Source: Tetrastigma voinierianum (taxonomy: Eukaryota; Streptophyta; Magnoliopsida; Vitales; Vitaceae). From it: DNA of 64,000 nucleotides. Below the pieces are notes generated by a model. That model saw only the letters and a program-made list of their open reading frames with translations, was not told the DNA's origin and made no database searches. A program made the position numbers and the translations under genes. Shown in pieces: positions 44,660-54,540 of the stretch (the stretch's first letter is position 1; every line of letters starts with the position of its first letter). Location: NCBI GenBank assembly GCA_016808115.1, contig JAEQBH010006869.1:82991-146990 (forward strand), read 5' to 3'.

Positions 44660-45923
44660 TGTCACAGGCCTAATTTTTCACAGCGGCATGGCCCGTGTGG
44701 CAGCCCCTCACGACACCCTGTCGAGGGACCCAGCCTTCCACACCTCCATATTCATACTCGTCTTGGCCGGTTTCGCCACACTAGGGCTCAAGACGGCTCC
44801 CGGCTCCCGGAACGGTTCTTGAGGTAGGCGGCACCTTCTTGATTGTCAAGTCCTCGATGCGACAAGCTCGAAGCTCTCGCATTGCGGCTCCTCGGGTAGG
44901 CATGCTTGACTCCCAGCGTCACTGGGCACTCTATGGCGCACCTACGAGCGCGCCCAACTCGTGCACTTACGCCGCCAAACTGATATCTCCAGCTTCAATG
45001 CATACGGCTGGCGTGCGCGTATTGCTGGCTATAGCACTCCTCGTGCGCTAGTCCCATATTGTCGGACCGAGTCAAAGTCGCGCTCGCTTTCTCCCAGCTT
45101 AAAATCTTGCGCCTCGTGCGAGCTTGCATTCACCAGTGTCACCCTTGAAGGCTATTTAACTCCTCTGAGCCTTTTTTCTACGTCATAGCGATGCTCATTA
45201 GCATAGGGCGTCCTTGATAAGGAAGAAGCCGCTGACTTCACTGCAACCATGCTCACGCACCTGAGTGAATGCCTTTCCCCGCACTCACTCCCATCCCAGT
45301 AGCCGGTCTCTTCGCTACACTGAACATACGACTCACGACAGTTAGGAGGCACACCCGTATTCTTCATAGATTTACTTGAATCTGACACCGTCTTTGGCTT
45401 CACTTGATTACTTGTCTTTGCCATAGGAGATGAGCCTCAGATCGCGAGTAGAACACCTCCTTGTTCTCCACCTGCCTTGCTACGATACCATGTTGTCACG
45501 GGCCCTGGTGACGGCATGGCGATGCGGCGGCCTCACGACACCACGTCGGGGACCCGACCTTCCACACCTCCATATCCATACTCGTCTTGGCCCGGTTTTA
45601 TACGCCTAGAGGCTCATCGAGCGACTCCGACACCGACGGTTCGCGCCCGAGGGTAAGGCGACACCCTTCTTGATTGTCAGGAGTCGACTAGCCCGGCGAG
45701 CTCCCCGCTCTCGCATTGCGCTCCTCCGGGTAGGCATGCGCCCGGCTCCCAGCGTCCTGGAGCGCTCCTGTAGCGCACCTGGCGGCCTGACGCTCGACTG
45801 CGCACGCCCGTGACTATGATATCTCCTTCGAATGCATGCGGCTGGCGTGCGGCGCGACGACATAGCACTCACCGTGCGCTCGTCCCTTCTTGTCCGGGAC
45901 CACAGGGAGTCAAGTCATGCCGA
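44660..45923 (-). mobile_element. TRIM-like small LTR element nested in the copia LTR
   Basis: This GC-rich element of about 1.26 kb has direct terminal repeats of about 410-430 bp (44,660-45,080 and 45,494-45,923). They share GACACC, CCACACCTCCATAT, CATACTCGTCTTGGCC, TTCTTGATTGTCA and GCATGCGGCTGGCGTGCG. The TTACT duplication is at 44,656-44,660 and 45,924-45,928. Reading minus, the inner edge of the 5' LTR (GTGACA) is followed by ATGGTATCGTAGCA (about 45,480-45,493), an initiator tRNA-Met primer site with small changes. A purine-rich GGGAGAAAGCG lies before the 3' LTR near 45,095. The internal region is only about 0.4 kb. GC content contrasts strongly with the host DNA. Confidence 0.8.
45152..45424 (-). 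CDS. Short gag-start-like ORF inside the TRIM-like element
   Basis: A 90-codon ORF starts about 60 bases after the primer site. Its N-terminus (MAKTSNQVKPKTVSDSSKS) is Lys/Ser-rich, and Cys residues are clustered in the middle. Position and composition suggest the remaining start of a gag protein from an autonomous gypsy parent, but I recognise no domain. It could equally be a chance ORF. Confidence 0.35.
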   Translation of the reverse strand: MAKTSNQVKPKTVSDSSKSMKNTGVPPNCRESYVQCSEETGYWDGSECGERHSLRCVSMVAVKSAASSLSRTPYANEHRYDVEKRLRGVK

Positions 45924-46005
45924 TTACTATTTATAACTATGCATTCACTATATTGGGGAACTGTATAGTCACGTTATTCGTGACTGTTTAATCGCATTCA
46001 TAACA

Positions 46006-46980
46006 CTAACCACATTCCTCGAGTTATGTGTCTTTGTCCCTTTCTATTTTCCATGCACATCACATCATGTTTCAAATTTTTACTTTTTCTACTATCAATG
46101 CCATTTGTTCCCGGTAATGACATTGCAATAGGTCTCTTTTAGACACGCACATGGGAAGGGCTCCCTGGCAGTAATAATTTAGGATAAGGAGTAAATTTAG
46201 AAAAAGATGTTGAAGATTTTATTTGTTTTTGCTTATTGAAAAGTATATAAAAATAATTTTCATAGAAACCTTACAGAGTAAATATAAAAATAAAATAATT
46301 TAAAAATCTCATATTTTTTAAGTATCACAAAAAATAAAAAATGAGTTTAAAATAATAAGTAATAATAATATGTTATTATTAACTCTATTTTCTTTTTTTC
46401 TTTTTTTTTGTTTTGAAGCATGAACTTCTTTTATTTGAACAAATTTGTTAACTTAAGATAGGATGCTTATATATTTTTTAATTATAGTTGGAAAATTGTT
46501 TTTAAATGATTAGTGTTAAAAATTTCCAGAAAAAAAATATATTTATGATACACCTCATTTTTGTTTTTATTTGAAAATTTAAAGGTTTATGTTGATTATC
46601 ACAAAGTAATAAAAAAAATACTATTTTTTTTTAAATTTGAATGTTTAACGAAGAATATAAAAAGAAAATCAGTATAATAAAATTAATAAAAAAATTATAT
46701 ATTATTTAATTTTTATATTAATAAGTTAAAATGATAGTAAATAAAAATAATATATTAAAATTTATCCTATTTGTATTTTTTTTTCTTATTTTTCTTATTT
46801 TATTTCCATTACATTTTCTCTCAAAATTTTAATCAACTTATAACATAAAATGATGGTGTGTTTTAATTATATTTTAATTTTAAAATCTAAAAATAAAAAT
46901 TACATGTTTATTTTTAAATTTACATTACCAAATTTAAAAATCAAAAGTAAAAACAGATCATCAATATGATTTGTAAAATT
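46006..46980 (+). repeat. Copies 3 (right part) and 4 of the AT-rich 1.6-kb unit
   Basis: The part from 46,011 to 46,336 completes the unit split by the copia element (CACATTCCTCGAG, TCTATTTTCCATGCACATCACATC, TTTTTGCTTATTGAAAAG). At 46,337 a new unit starts (AAAAATGAGTTTAAAATAATAAG), followed by ATGAACTTC, GATACACCTCATTTTTG (46,548) and AAATTTATCC. It decays after about 46,860. The two units are head to tail. Confidence 0.8.
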
Positions 46981-48359
46981 ATTTCATTTTTTTAACTGAG
47001 TTATTCTTTTTTGGCCTCTGTTCGCTACATCCTCTCGATCTCTGTTTGGAACAAGACAAACTCTGCTCCCTCTTATTCTTCCTTGTTTACTTTCATTTCC
47101 TCAACTCTATTCCACCAAAACCCCAATTCCATTGTCCTACTCTGATCACCATCCCTCCATCCCTCCCTCCCTCCATCTGTTTCGAACAAATACTCTCTTC
47201 TCCTTTCCATTTCTTTCTCTCTTTCTCTTCTTTTAGTTTCTTCTTATTCCTGTTTTGTTTCCTTCACTTATGTTGTTTCTCATTTCCCTTATGTTTCCAA
47301 ACAAAACCAAATTCAAAAAAAAAAAAAATCCCATCTGTATTAGTTTGGTAAGAGCATCTCCAACCCACTCTTTATTTCTTCTCTTTTAGCCACTTTAGCT
47401 AGTCAAACACAAAAAATTCTCTCCAACCCACTCTCTATTCCACTCTCTATTTCCTAATTAACCCAAATGACTCACCAAATGTGGTGAGCCATTTGAGCTC
47501 TCTAAATTATCTCTCTACATTTTTTTTCTCTCTATCTCTCTCAATATATATATTTTACTTTTTTTAGGGTATTATTGAGGCTAATTGAAAATTGAGATTG
47601 TAAATAGAGAGTGTGGTTCCCAGGTAAAGTTGCTAACTAGTAGTGAATAATATTTAAATATATATTTTTTGAGTAACTATTTTATTGTGTGTGATTGGGA
47701 GATGCTCTGTCTACCCTCATCACTAAAACAACGACTTTTTCCTTGTTTTGGTTTGGTCATAGCTCTTGAAACTTGAGATTATAAGAAAGAGGAGTTACAT
47801 ATACGCGTAAATATCTCTTACTTAACAATTTGTATTTGTATTTTCCTATGGGTATATATTTTAATGGGGTGTATAGATAAATAAATGGTATAAAAATGAA
47901 ATTTCTCTTATAAGGAATTCAGCAGGCTTGAATTTCTCCATCTACGGACTCTCTTACCCTTTTGCCATTTTATCGACCATTAACGCTCCTTTCCATTTTC
48001 CTACTCACCATCCCTACGCTTGGAACTAATACTCATTCTCCCTTTCGTTTCTTGCGCTCTCTTCTTTTAGTTTCTTCTTATTCACCGCCTTTTCTAGCTT
48101 CCGTTGTTTCAACTGACCGAGATCCTCGTAATCCCATACTTATGCGAATAATTGCACAATTCCTTGAGGGTTTCTCCATACACAGTAGTTTTTCTCTCCT
48201 CCAATCTCGGTCACCACTCTTTTACGCAGAATATATACTCTTCTCCTTCCATTTCTTCCACTCTCTTCTAGTTTCCTCTTGTTCACGATTAGTTTGTTTT
48301 TGGTTTCTTCATTTTTCCCTTCTTTTCCCCCAGCATCGAAGAAAACAAATCAGCCCGAG
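46981..48359 (+). repeat. Pyrimidine-rich, partly triplicated leader-like region upstream of the resistance pseudogene
   Basis: Three imperfect direct copies of a block of about 100 bp occur near 47,185-47,275, 48,020-48,085 and 48,225-48,285. They share AATACTC, TCTCCTTTCCATTTCTT, CTCTTCTTTTAGTTTC and TTCTTATTC. Short pyrimidine-biased ORFs here (47,046-47,351, 47,962-48,417) look like leader sequence rather than protein. It could be the duplicated promoter and 5' UTR of the gene at 48.4 kb. The stretch from 47,709 to 47,935 holds nothing recognisable. Confidence 0.5.
47351..47708. mobile_element. MITE with GAGCATCTCCAACC-type terminal inverted repeats
   Basis: The left end AGAGCATCTCCAACCCA and right end GATTGGGAGATGCTCT are imperfect inverted repeats, 358 bp apart. 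The interior contains further pairs (CTCTCTATT / AATAGAGAG) but no ORF. GAGCATCTCCAAC ends are common in plant Tourist-type (PIF/Harbinger) MITEs. The expected 3-bp duplication is not clean here (GTA/GTC), so superfamily assignment is tentative. Confidence 0.7.
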
Positions 48360-50791
48360 ACGAAATGACGAGAGATCGTTATTGTCGTTGTTGGAAAAGT
48401 TTTCGAGTACTTGGTAGCTCCCGATTGGTCGCCCGGCTTGGTTATCTGTTTTGCTGCGATTGCCCTTACTCACATCGACTCGCGGCGATGTTCGAACCCA
48501 GGGAAGGCGAGGATGACTTGGAGATAGCGGTAATGCAACTCTTCAAGAGGGGATGAGAATCAGGCCTATTGTTAAGAGCGGCTGAATCGGGTAGATCGAT
48601 CACAAAGGAGCGAGAGGAATTGATGATGAAAAGATGGCTTTCTTTCGTCAGTTGTTTCGATCTCAAGTCACGTTACCGGCAGCGGCTATACAAGAAGGCG
48701 CATGTTATTGGAATCGAAGCTGCGCGGATTTCCCACGATGGCGTGTGTCGTATCGTCTCCACTCCACGAGCTACGACCTTGAAAATATGAACCTTTTGAT
48801 TCAGAGCCTGCACACTTTTGAACAAGAATTATGGATGCGTTAAGAGATGATAAGGCGAAGATGATTGGGGTATGGGGGATGGGCGGCGTGGCCTGAACCA
48901 CTTTACGGTCGAGCAAGAGTGGTTTGTAGCGAAGGCATACGTTCGCCACATGCATATAGATGTATCTTGGACGAAGAAGAGACAAAAAATTCAACAAGGA
49001 ATTTCAAATATTGACAACATATTGCGAGACATGTTAGGGTTGAAACTTGAGGAGGAGGTATTATACCGCGGAAGCTTGGATAAACTGAGGAGAGACTAAA
49101 AGAAGAGGAGAAGATCACTTATTGTCTTGGAGAGAATGACATTGGAAAATGGGATTAATTTGGAGAGTGATTCATGTGGCGACTGATAGGGGGTTGCAGG
49201 CAATGTTATTCAGGGCAAAGATCTGCGCGTGCTGAGATGTATACGGAGTTGAATTTACCTCGAGGAAGAAACTTGGCGGTTATTTTAAAGATGCGGCCGA
49301 GGTGATTCGCGTGGTGAGTGCATGAATTACTTACCGCAAACAAGGGAGGTAGTTAAGAATGCCAAAGATACACCAGTTGCAATTGTGGCTGGTAAAGGCG
49401 TTAAAAAGGTAAAAGCTGTGGTAAGTATGGAAGGAGTGCGCGGAAGAACTTCGAGAATGCTTGGTGACGACATCGAGAGGAGTGGAGGGAAAAGGTATCG
49501 CGTAATGCGGAGTTGAGCTACAATCATTTGAAAAGTAATGCACTTAAGTCGTTCTTACTTTGTGGTATGTTGAGTTATGGTGATATTTTGGTGGATGGCT
49601 GTTGAGTATGCTATGGGTTTGGGTCGTTTGTGGCATCAAATCATTGGAGGAAGCAAGAAATAAACTAGTTGCATTGTTGACAACCCTCAAAACCTCAAGC
49701 TTATTACTTGAGGGTGATTATAGACCACGTCATTTTGGAGAAAGAGACTCAACATTGCTTTTCGTGGACGATGATAACAAGTGTGTTAGGATGCATGATG
49801 TTGTTCGTGACGTTGCTTGAAACATTGCATCGAAAGTCCCATCGATTTGTGTGGTTGGGGAAGGCGGTCGAAGGCCCGAAGGTGAAGCCATGCGCAAAGC
49901 TGTGCGCCAGGCTACCTCGGAGGCTAGTATGTCGAAACTTCAATTTTTGCTATTCTTGGTCCCGAATATGAATATTAATATCCCAAACACGTTTGTTGAA
50001 GGGATGAACCAACTCAAAGTTTTATACTTGTTTAGAATGGATTTTCGAGACACTACCTTCAACACTTCAATCCCTTGCAAATCTTAGAACATTATGTTTG
50101 GACTCGTGCTATAAGTTGAGAGACATAATTGGAATTGGAGAGCTAAAGAAACTACAAGTTCTTAGCATAGTGAACTCCAATATTGAACAATTGCCTAAAG
50201 AAATGGGGCAATTGACCAATTTAAGGCTGTTGAATTTGAATTATTGCAGGGGGCTTAAAGTAATTCCCTCAAAACTCTCTTATCGAAGGTACATGCGGAT
50301 TAGAATGTTTTCATGGGATCTAGTTTTCTAAATGGAGAGCACACATTTAGAAGTTAGTGGTGGAGAAGCGATATGCTTGTCTATTGGAATTGAATCATTT
50401 GGATCATTTGAGGGATGATAGAGATAGAAATACCAAATGTGGAGATGAACGAAAATAGTTCTTCGGTATAACAAGGTTTTGTAATATTTATAGGAAATTT
50501 CAATTTTTGGGAAATAAGATATGAAAGATCAAAAACATTAAGGTTCAAAGATTGGTGATGGAGAAAACACTTGAGAATGGAATGAGAAAGTTTTTGGAGA
50601 AAATTGAAGAACTAAAAATAATGGAATTGAAGGATAATATTATATGCAATGATGAGAAGAATGATAGCATCAGAAGCCTTTTCTCTCTTTCCGTGCCTAT
50701 GAGTTTTCACAACCTCAAATGCTTATCCATCTCTTACTGTGAAGGAAATGTTATTAGCATTCCCACTGAAGATGGAGTGCTCTTGAATTGA
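48360..50791 (+). pseudogene. CC-NB-LRR (CNL) disease-resistance gene, decayed
   Basis: The order matches a CNL immune receptor. A coiled-coil end has FDLKSRYRQRLYKKAH (48,655-48,705) and SYRLHSTSYDLENM. The P-loop start MIGVWGMGGV (48,865-48,894) follows ALRDDKAK, but GKTT is broken by a frameshift and stop (TGA near 48,893). Next are LGLKLEEE (49,035-49,060), a GLPL-type TPVAIVAGK (49,367-49,395), LSYNHLKSNALKSFLLC (49,513-49,565), SLEEARNKLVALL and the MHD motif VRMHDVVRDVA (49,785-49,820). LRRs follow at 49,940-50,290 (MNQLKVLYL, NLRTLCLDSCYKL, LKKLQVLSIVNSNIEQLP, LTNLRLLNLNYC) and 50,540-50,791. At least six frameshifts or stops separate these, so no receptor can be made. The start codon is uncertain. 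Intact CNLs are usually 850-1,100 residues, which fits this span. Confidence 0.9.
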
Positions 50792-51084
50792 CTTGAGGTT
50801 AGGTTTCTTCAATCTTTCTTTTTTTTAAATTGCTCACCATACTATTTTTGGGGAAATATTAACAAAAATATTCCATAAAAATTTAAAATATTATTTAAAT
50901 GTTATATTTAGTAAATAATAATAAATATACTAAATTAATTTTAAATTGTATCTTACATGTAAATGGTTATGGAATACTTCCAGTATGAAGGAATTGAAAA
51001 TAGAATAAATCAAAATCAAAATTTTAATCTTAAAAACAACAAATACCACTAAAATATTATAAGTGCATTTTCATGCTTCTCCTA
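50792..51084 (+). other. AT-rich stretch after the LRR region, intron-like
   Basis: It follows the last LRR coding segment (stop near 50,789) and precedes the first gene-fragment repeat. There is no ORF. It could be an intron or 3' flank of the pseudogene. Confidence 0.35.
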
Positions 51085-53430
51085 TACGATGGTGGACTGG
51101 GATATTGTGTTTTGGGAGAATGGAATAGAAATATCCCAGCAAGTTATAGAAAAAATCAAGAATACCTATAATGAAAGGTATGATAAGATTAAATTGACTT
51201 TGTTGTGTTGTATTAAGAGGGAGAATGAATAATGTATTTCAATTACATATTTAAATAAAGAAATTTGATTATAGAAAATTTGTGTTTGTGAAAATAATTG
51301 AAAAATATACGAGATGTTGGGTATAATATGTCATTTTCGTTGTGGTTTTAGAATACAAATAAAGTTTGTTAAATGAAATGTAAATTAAAGTAAATTTAAT
51401 TGAAATGAAATGAAACTTAATTGTTAAGTACATGATAAATATAGATGTGACATTGTTGTTAGCTGGAAGTCAAATTTTAATTAAATTTGATTGAGGATAG
51501 ATTGGTATAAATTCAGAGGGGGGGTTTAAAATTGCATAAGTTTTGTGTAAGATGGAGTGCTTCAAGCGTCTTTGGGTTGAAGCTCAATATGATATTATCA
51601 AGAAACTTGATAATATTTGTGATGGAGAAGTTATAGAGAAGGTGGATAAGCTTATTTCATCTTTGGTTCAAAAATTTGAAGAAGTTCTTTATGGAAGATT
51701 AGAAGGTGAAGATGTTTATGAGGGAAGGAGGCGTGCGAAGCTAATGTGAAATAAGGTATTTTGTTGGGCATGGATTTGTAAGAACTGTTAAGTTTTTAGA
51801 ATCATGTTCTAATAGAGGTCTGAAGGAGAGATTATTTGTGAATATAGATGATGATGTAATTGGGGAAGGATTTTTTTATTTTAAGTGACAGGCGTTTAAG
51901 AAGATAATGAAAGGGAATGAATTTGGGATATTGTGTTTTGGGAGAATGGAATAGAAATATCCCAGTAAGTTATAGAAAAAATCAAGAATACCTATAATTG
52001 AAAGGTATGATAAGATTAAATTGACTTTGTTGTGTTGTATTAAGAAGGAAATGAATAATATATTTCAGTACATATTTAAATAAAGAATTTCAATTATAGA
52101 AGAATTTGTGTTTATTGAAAATAATTGAAAAAAAAATGGATAAGCTTATTTCATGCTGGTTAAAGCTGGAGAAGTTCTTTTATGGAAGATTAGAAAGGTG
52201 AAGATGTTGTTTATGAGGAAGGGCGACTAAAGCTATTAATGAAATAAGGTATTTTTGTTGGGCATGGTTGTAAGGAGAGCGGTAAGTTTTAGAATCGTGT
52301 CCTAATAAGTCACGAAGGAGAGATTATTTGTGAATCACAGGATGATGATGTAATTGGGAAGGTTTTTTGATTTAAGTGAGCGTTTAGAAGATAATGAAGA
52401 ATGGGCGGGATATTTGTGTTTTGGGAGAAATAAGGAATAGAAATATCCGACAAGTTATAGAAAAAATCAAGAATACCTATAATGAAAGGTTTGATAAGAT
52501 TAAATTGACTTTGTTGTGTTGTATTAAGAGGGAGAATGAATAATGTATTTCAATTACATATTTAAATAAAGAAATTTCAATTATAGAATATTATCATTGA
52601 CCCATTGGGATAATGGGTTAGGTAGCCTCGGGAAATTTGTGAACCTGGGTTCATAAGGAGGCATGGTTGGCTTAATGAAATCAAAGAATCTAGGACAGGT
52701 GGTTTGAATTTTTTTTTTTGCACTGGAGGATAGCATGAATATGGAGGTTCGGAGTGTGAGACTCACGTGCAACTGAACAATAAACTGGATTGGTGTGTAG
52801 GAACAAGCTTATACGCAAAAAGAAATGAGAATATAAGTTTTGTGTAAGATGGGTCTTGACGTCTTTGGGTTGAGCTTCCCGATATGATGATATTATCAAG
52901 AAACGATAATATTTGTGATGGAAGTTATAGAGAAGGTGGATAAGCTTATTTCATGTTGGTTAAAGCTGGAGAAGTTCTTTTATGTAAGATTAGAAGGTGA
53001 AGATGTTGTTTATGAGGGAAGGAGGCGTAATGAAGCTATTAATGAAATAGTATTTTGTTGGGCATGGATTTGTAAGAACTGTTAAGTTTTTAGAATCATG
53101 TCCTAATAGAGGTCTGAAGGAGAGATTATTTGTGAATACAGATGATGATGTAATTGGGGAAGGGTTTTTTGATTTTAAGTATTGGGCGTTTAGAGAAGAT
53201 AATGAAGGAATGGACTAGGATATTGTGTTTTGGGAGAATGGAATAGAAATATTCCAACAAGTTATAGAAACAATCAAGAATACCTATAATGAAAGGTATG
53301 ATAAGATTAAATTGACTTTGTTGTGTTGTATTAAGAGGGAGAATGAATAATTTATTTCAATTACATATTAAATAAAGAAATTTCAATTATAGAAGAATTT
53401 GTGTTTAAGTAATAATTGAAAAAAAAAGAA
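51085..53430 (+). repeat. Array of forward copies of an unknown gene fragment
   Basis: Two modules alternate. Module B encodes the front of the fragment (copies about 51,530-51,920, 52,130-52,420 truncated, 52,830-53,215). Module A follows it and ends in an AT-rich tail with ATTTCAATTACATATTTAAATAAAG (copies about 51,090-51,305, 51,922-52,140, 52,405-52,590, 53,213-53,430). The first A lacks its B. Copies differ by point changes and 1-30 bp indels, so none is open throughout. A unique piece (52,600-52,830) interrupts the third unit. Confidence 0.85.
51530..52062 (+). pseudogene. Best copy of the unknown gene fragment
   Basis: The open part 51,543-51,749 reads MECFKRLWVEAQYDIIKKL, then NICDGEVIEKVDKLISS, KFEEVLYGRLEGEDVYEGRR. 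Beyond it, in other frames, are FVNTDDDVIGEGFFDF-like and DIVFWENGIEISQQVIEK-like segments, followed by NTYNERYDKIKLTLLCC and a stop. The full fragment is about 165 residues, acidic, mostly helical in appearance, with no transmembrane or signal segment. I do not recognise the family. It lies immediately downstream of the resistance pseudogene on the same strand, which may be coincidence. Confidence 0.5.
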
Positions 53431-54540
53431 CTGGACTATAGTTTAAAGAGCAGTGATGAGGCTCACAATAATGTCGAAGAGGGATGAGTTTCTGATGATT
53501 AAATGATTAAACATTATTCATTCTCCCTTTTAATACCTTACAACAAGTCAATTTAATCTTATCACTCCCTTTCGATATTTAATCTTTTCTATCAAACACA
53601 AATTCTTCTATAATTGAAATTTCTTTAGTTAAATATGTAATTGAAATACATTATTCATTCTCCTGTAATACAACACAACAAAGTCGATTGTCTTATCATA
53701 CCTTTCTATTATAAGGTATTCTTGATTTTTCTATAACTAGCTGGGATATTTCTATTCCATTCTCCCAAAAACACAATATCGGTCCATTCCTTCATTATCT
53801 TCTCGCAGCGTCACCCCAAAATCAAAAACCCTTCCCGATTACATCATCATACGTATTCACAAAATAATCTCTCAGTGGACCTACATTAAGGACATGAATC
53901 TAAAAACTTAACCGAGTTCTTACACAAATCCATACTTGTAATACCTTATTTCATTAATAGCTTCAGTACGCCTCCTTCCCTCATAAACAACATCTTCACC
54001 TTTTTTTTCAATTATTTTCAATAAACACAAATTCTTCTATAATTGAAATTTCTTTATTTAAATATGTAATTGAAATACATTATTCATTCTCCCTCTTGGC
54101 CTAGCACAACAAGAAGAATCAATTTAATCTTATCATACTGTCGTATAGGTATTAGCGATTTTTTATAACTAATGGGATATTTCTATTCCATTCTCCCAAC
54201 ACAATATCGGTCCATTCCTTCGTGTCTTAACGCCCGATACTTAAAATCAAAAACCCTTCCCCAATTACATCATCATCTGTATTCACAAATAATCTCTCCT
54301 TTCAGACCTCTATTAGGACATGATTCTAAAACTTGGAGTTCTTACAAATCCATATGACAAAATACACTATTTCATTAATGATGATGCGCCTCCTTCCCTC
54401 ATAAAGAGCATCTTCACCTTTTTTTTTCAATTATTTTCAATAAACACAAATTCTTCTATAATTGAAATTTCTTTATTTAAATATGTAATTGAAATACATT
54501 ATTCATTCTCCCTCTTAATACAACACAACAAAGTCAATTT
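52405..54540. repeat. Large inverted repeat made by the gene-fragment array
   Basis: Forward modules end at about 53,430. Reverse copies then follow: a partial A' (53,512-53,575), A' (53,576-53,790), B' (53,795-54,000), A' (54,003-54,215), B' (54,215-54,420) and A' (54,421-54,540, cut by the LTR element). The arms are about 1 kb of closely related sequence around a spacer of about 80-150 bp. A transcript through the centre (about 53,440-53,510) would fold into a long hairpin. Confidence 0.8.

Larger units (their letters stand above)
39516..46005 (-). mobile_element. Ty1/copia LTR retrotransposon (decayed), minus strand
   Basis: The 6.49 kb element has LTRs of about 225-230 bp that start TGTTATAAACTTCTG and end ATTCATAACA on the plus strand. 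The 5-bp duplication CTAAC is at 39,511-39,515 and 46,006-46,010. Removing the element rejoins the interrupted 1.6-kb repeat unit exactly as seen uninterrupted at 29.8 kb. The internal order on the minus strand is primer site, gag, integrase, reverse transcriptase, RNase H, which is the copia order. All domains are broken by stops and frameshifts. A second, smaller element sits in its 5' LTR. Confidence 0.9.
44507..46005 (-). repeat. 5' LTR of the copia element, split by a nested element
   Basis: The LTR consists of 44,507-44,660 and 45,924-46,005. Without the nested element it is about 230 bp, equal to the 3' LTR. Confidence 0.85.

Noticed and set aside
44627..45188. Plus-strand ORFs in the TRIM-like element
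   Set aside because: They lie in LTR sequence on the strand opposite to the primer site and are not conserved between the two LTRs.
52600..52680. Possible tRNA gene around GGGTTAGGTAGCC
   Set aside because: No acceptor stem pairing or TTC-loop box at the right spacing could be found.
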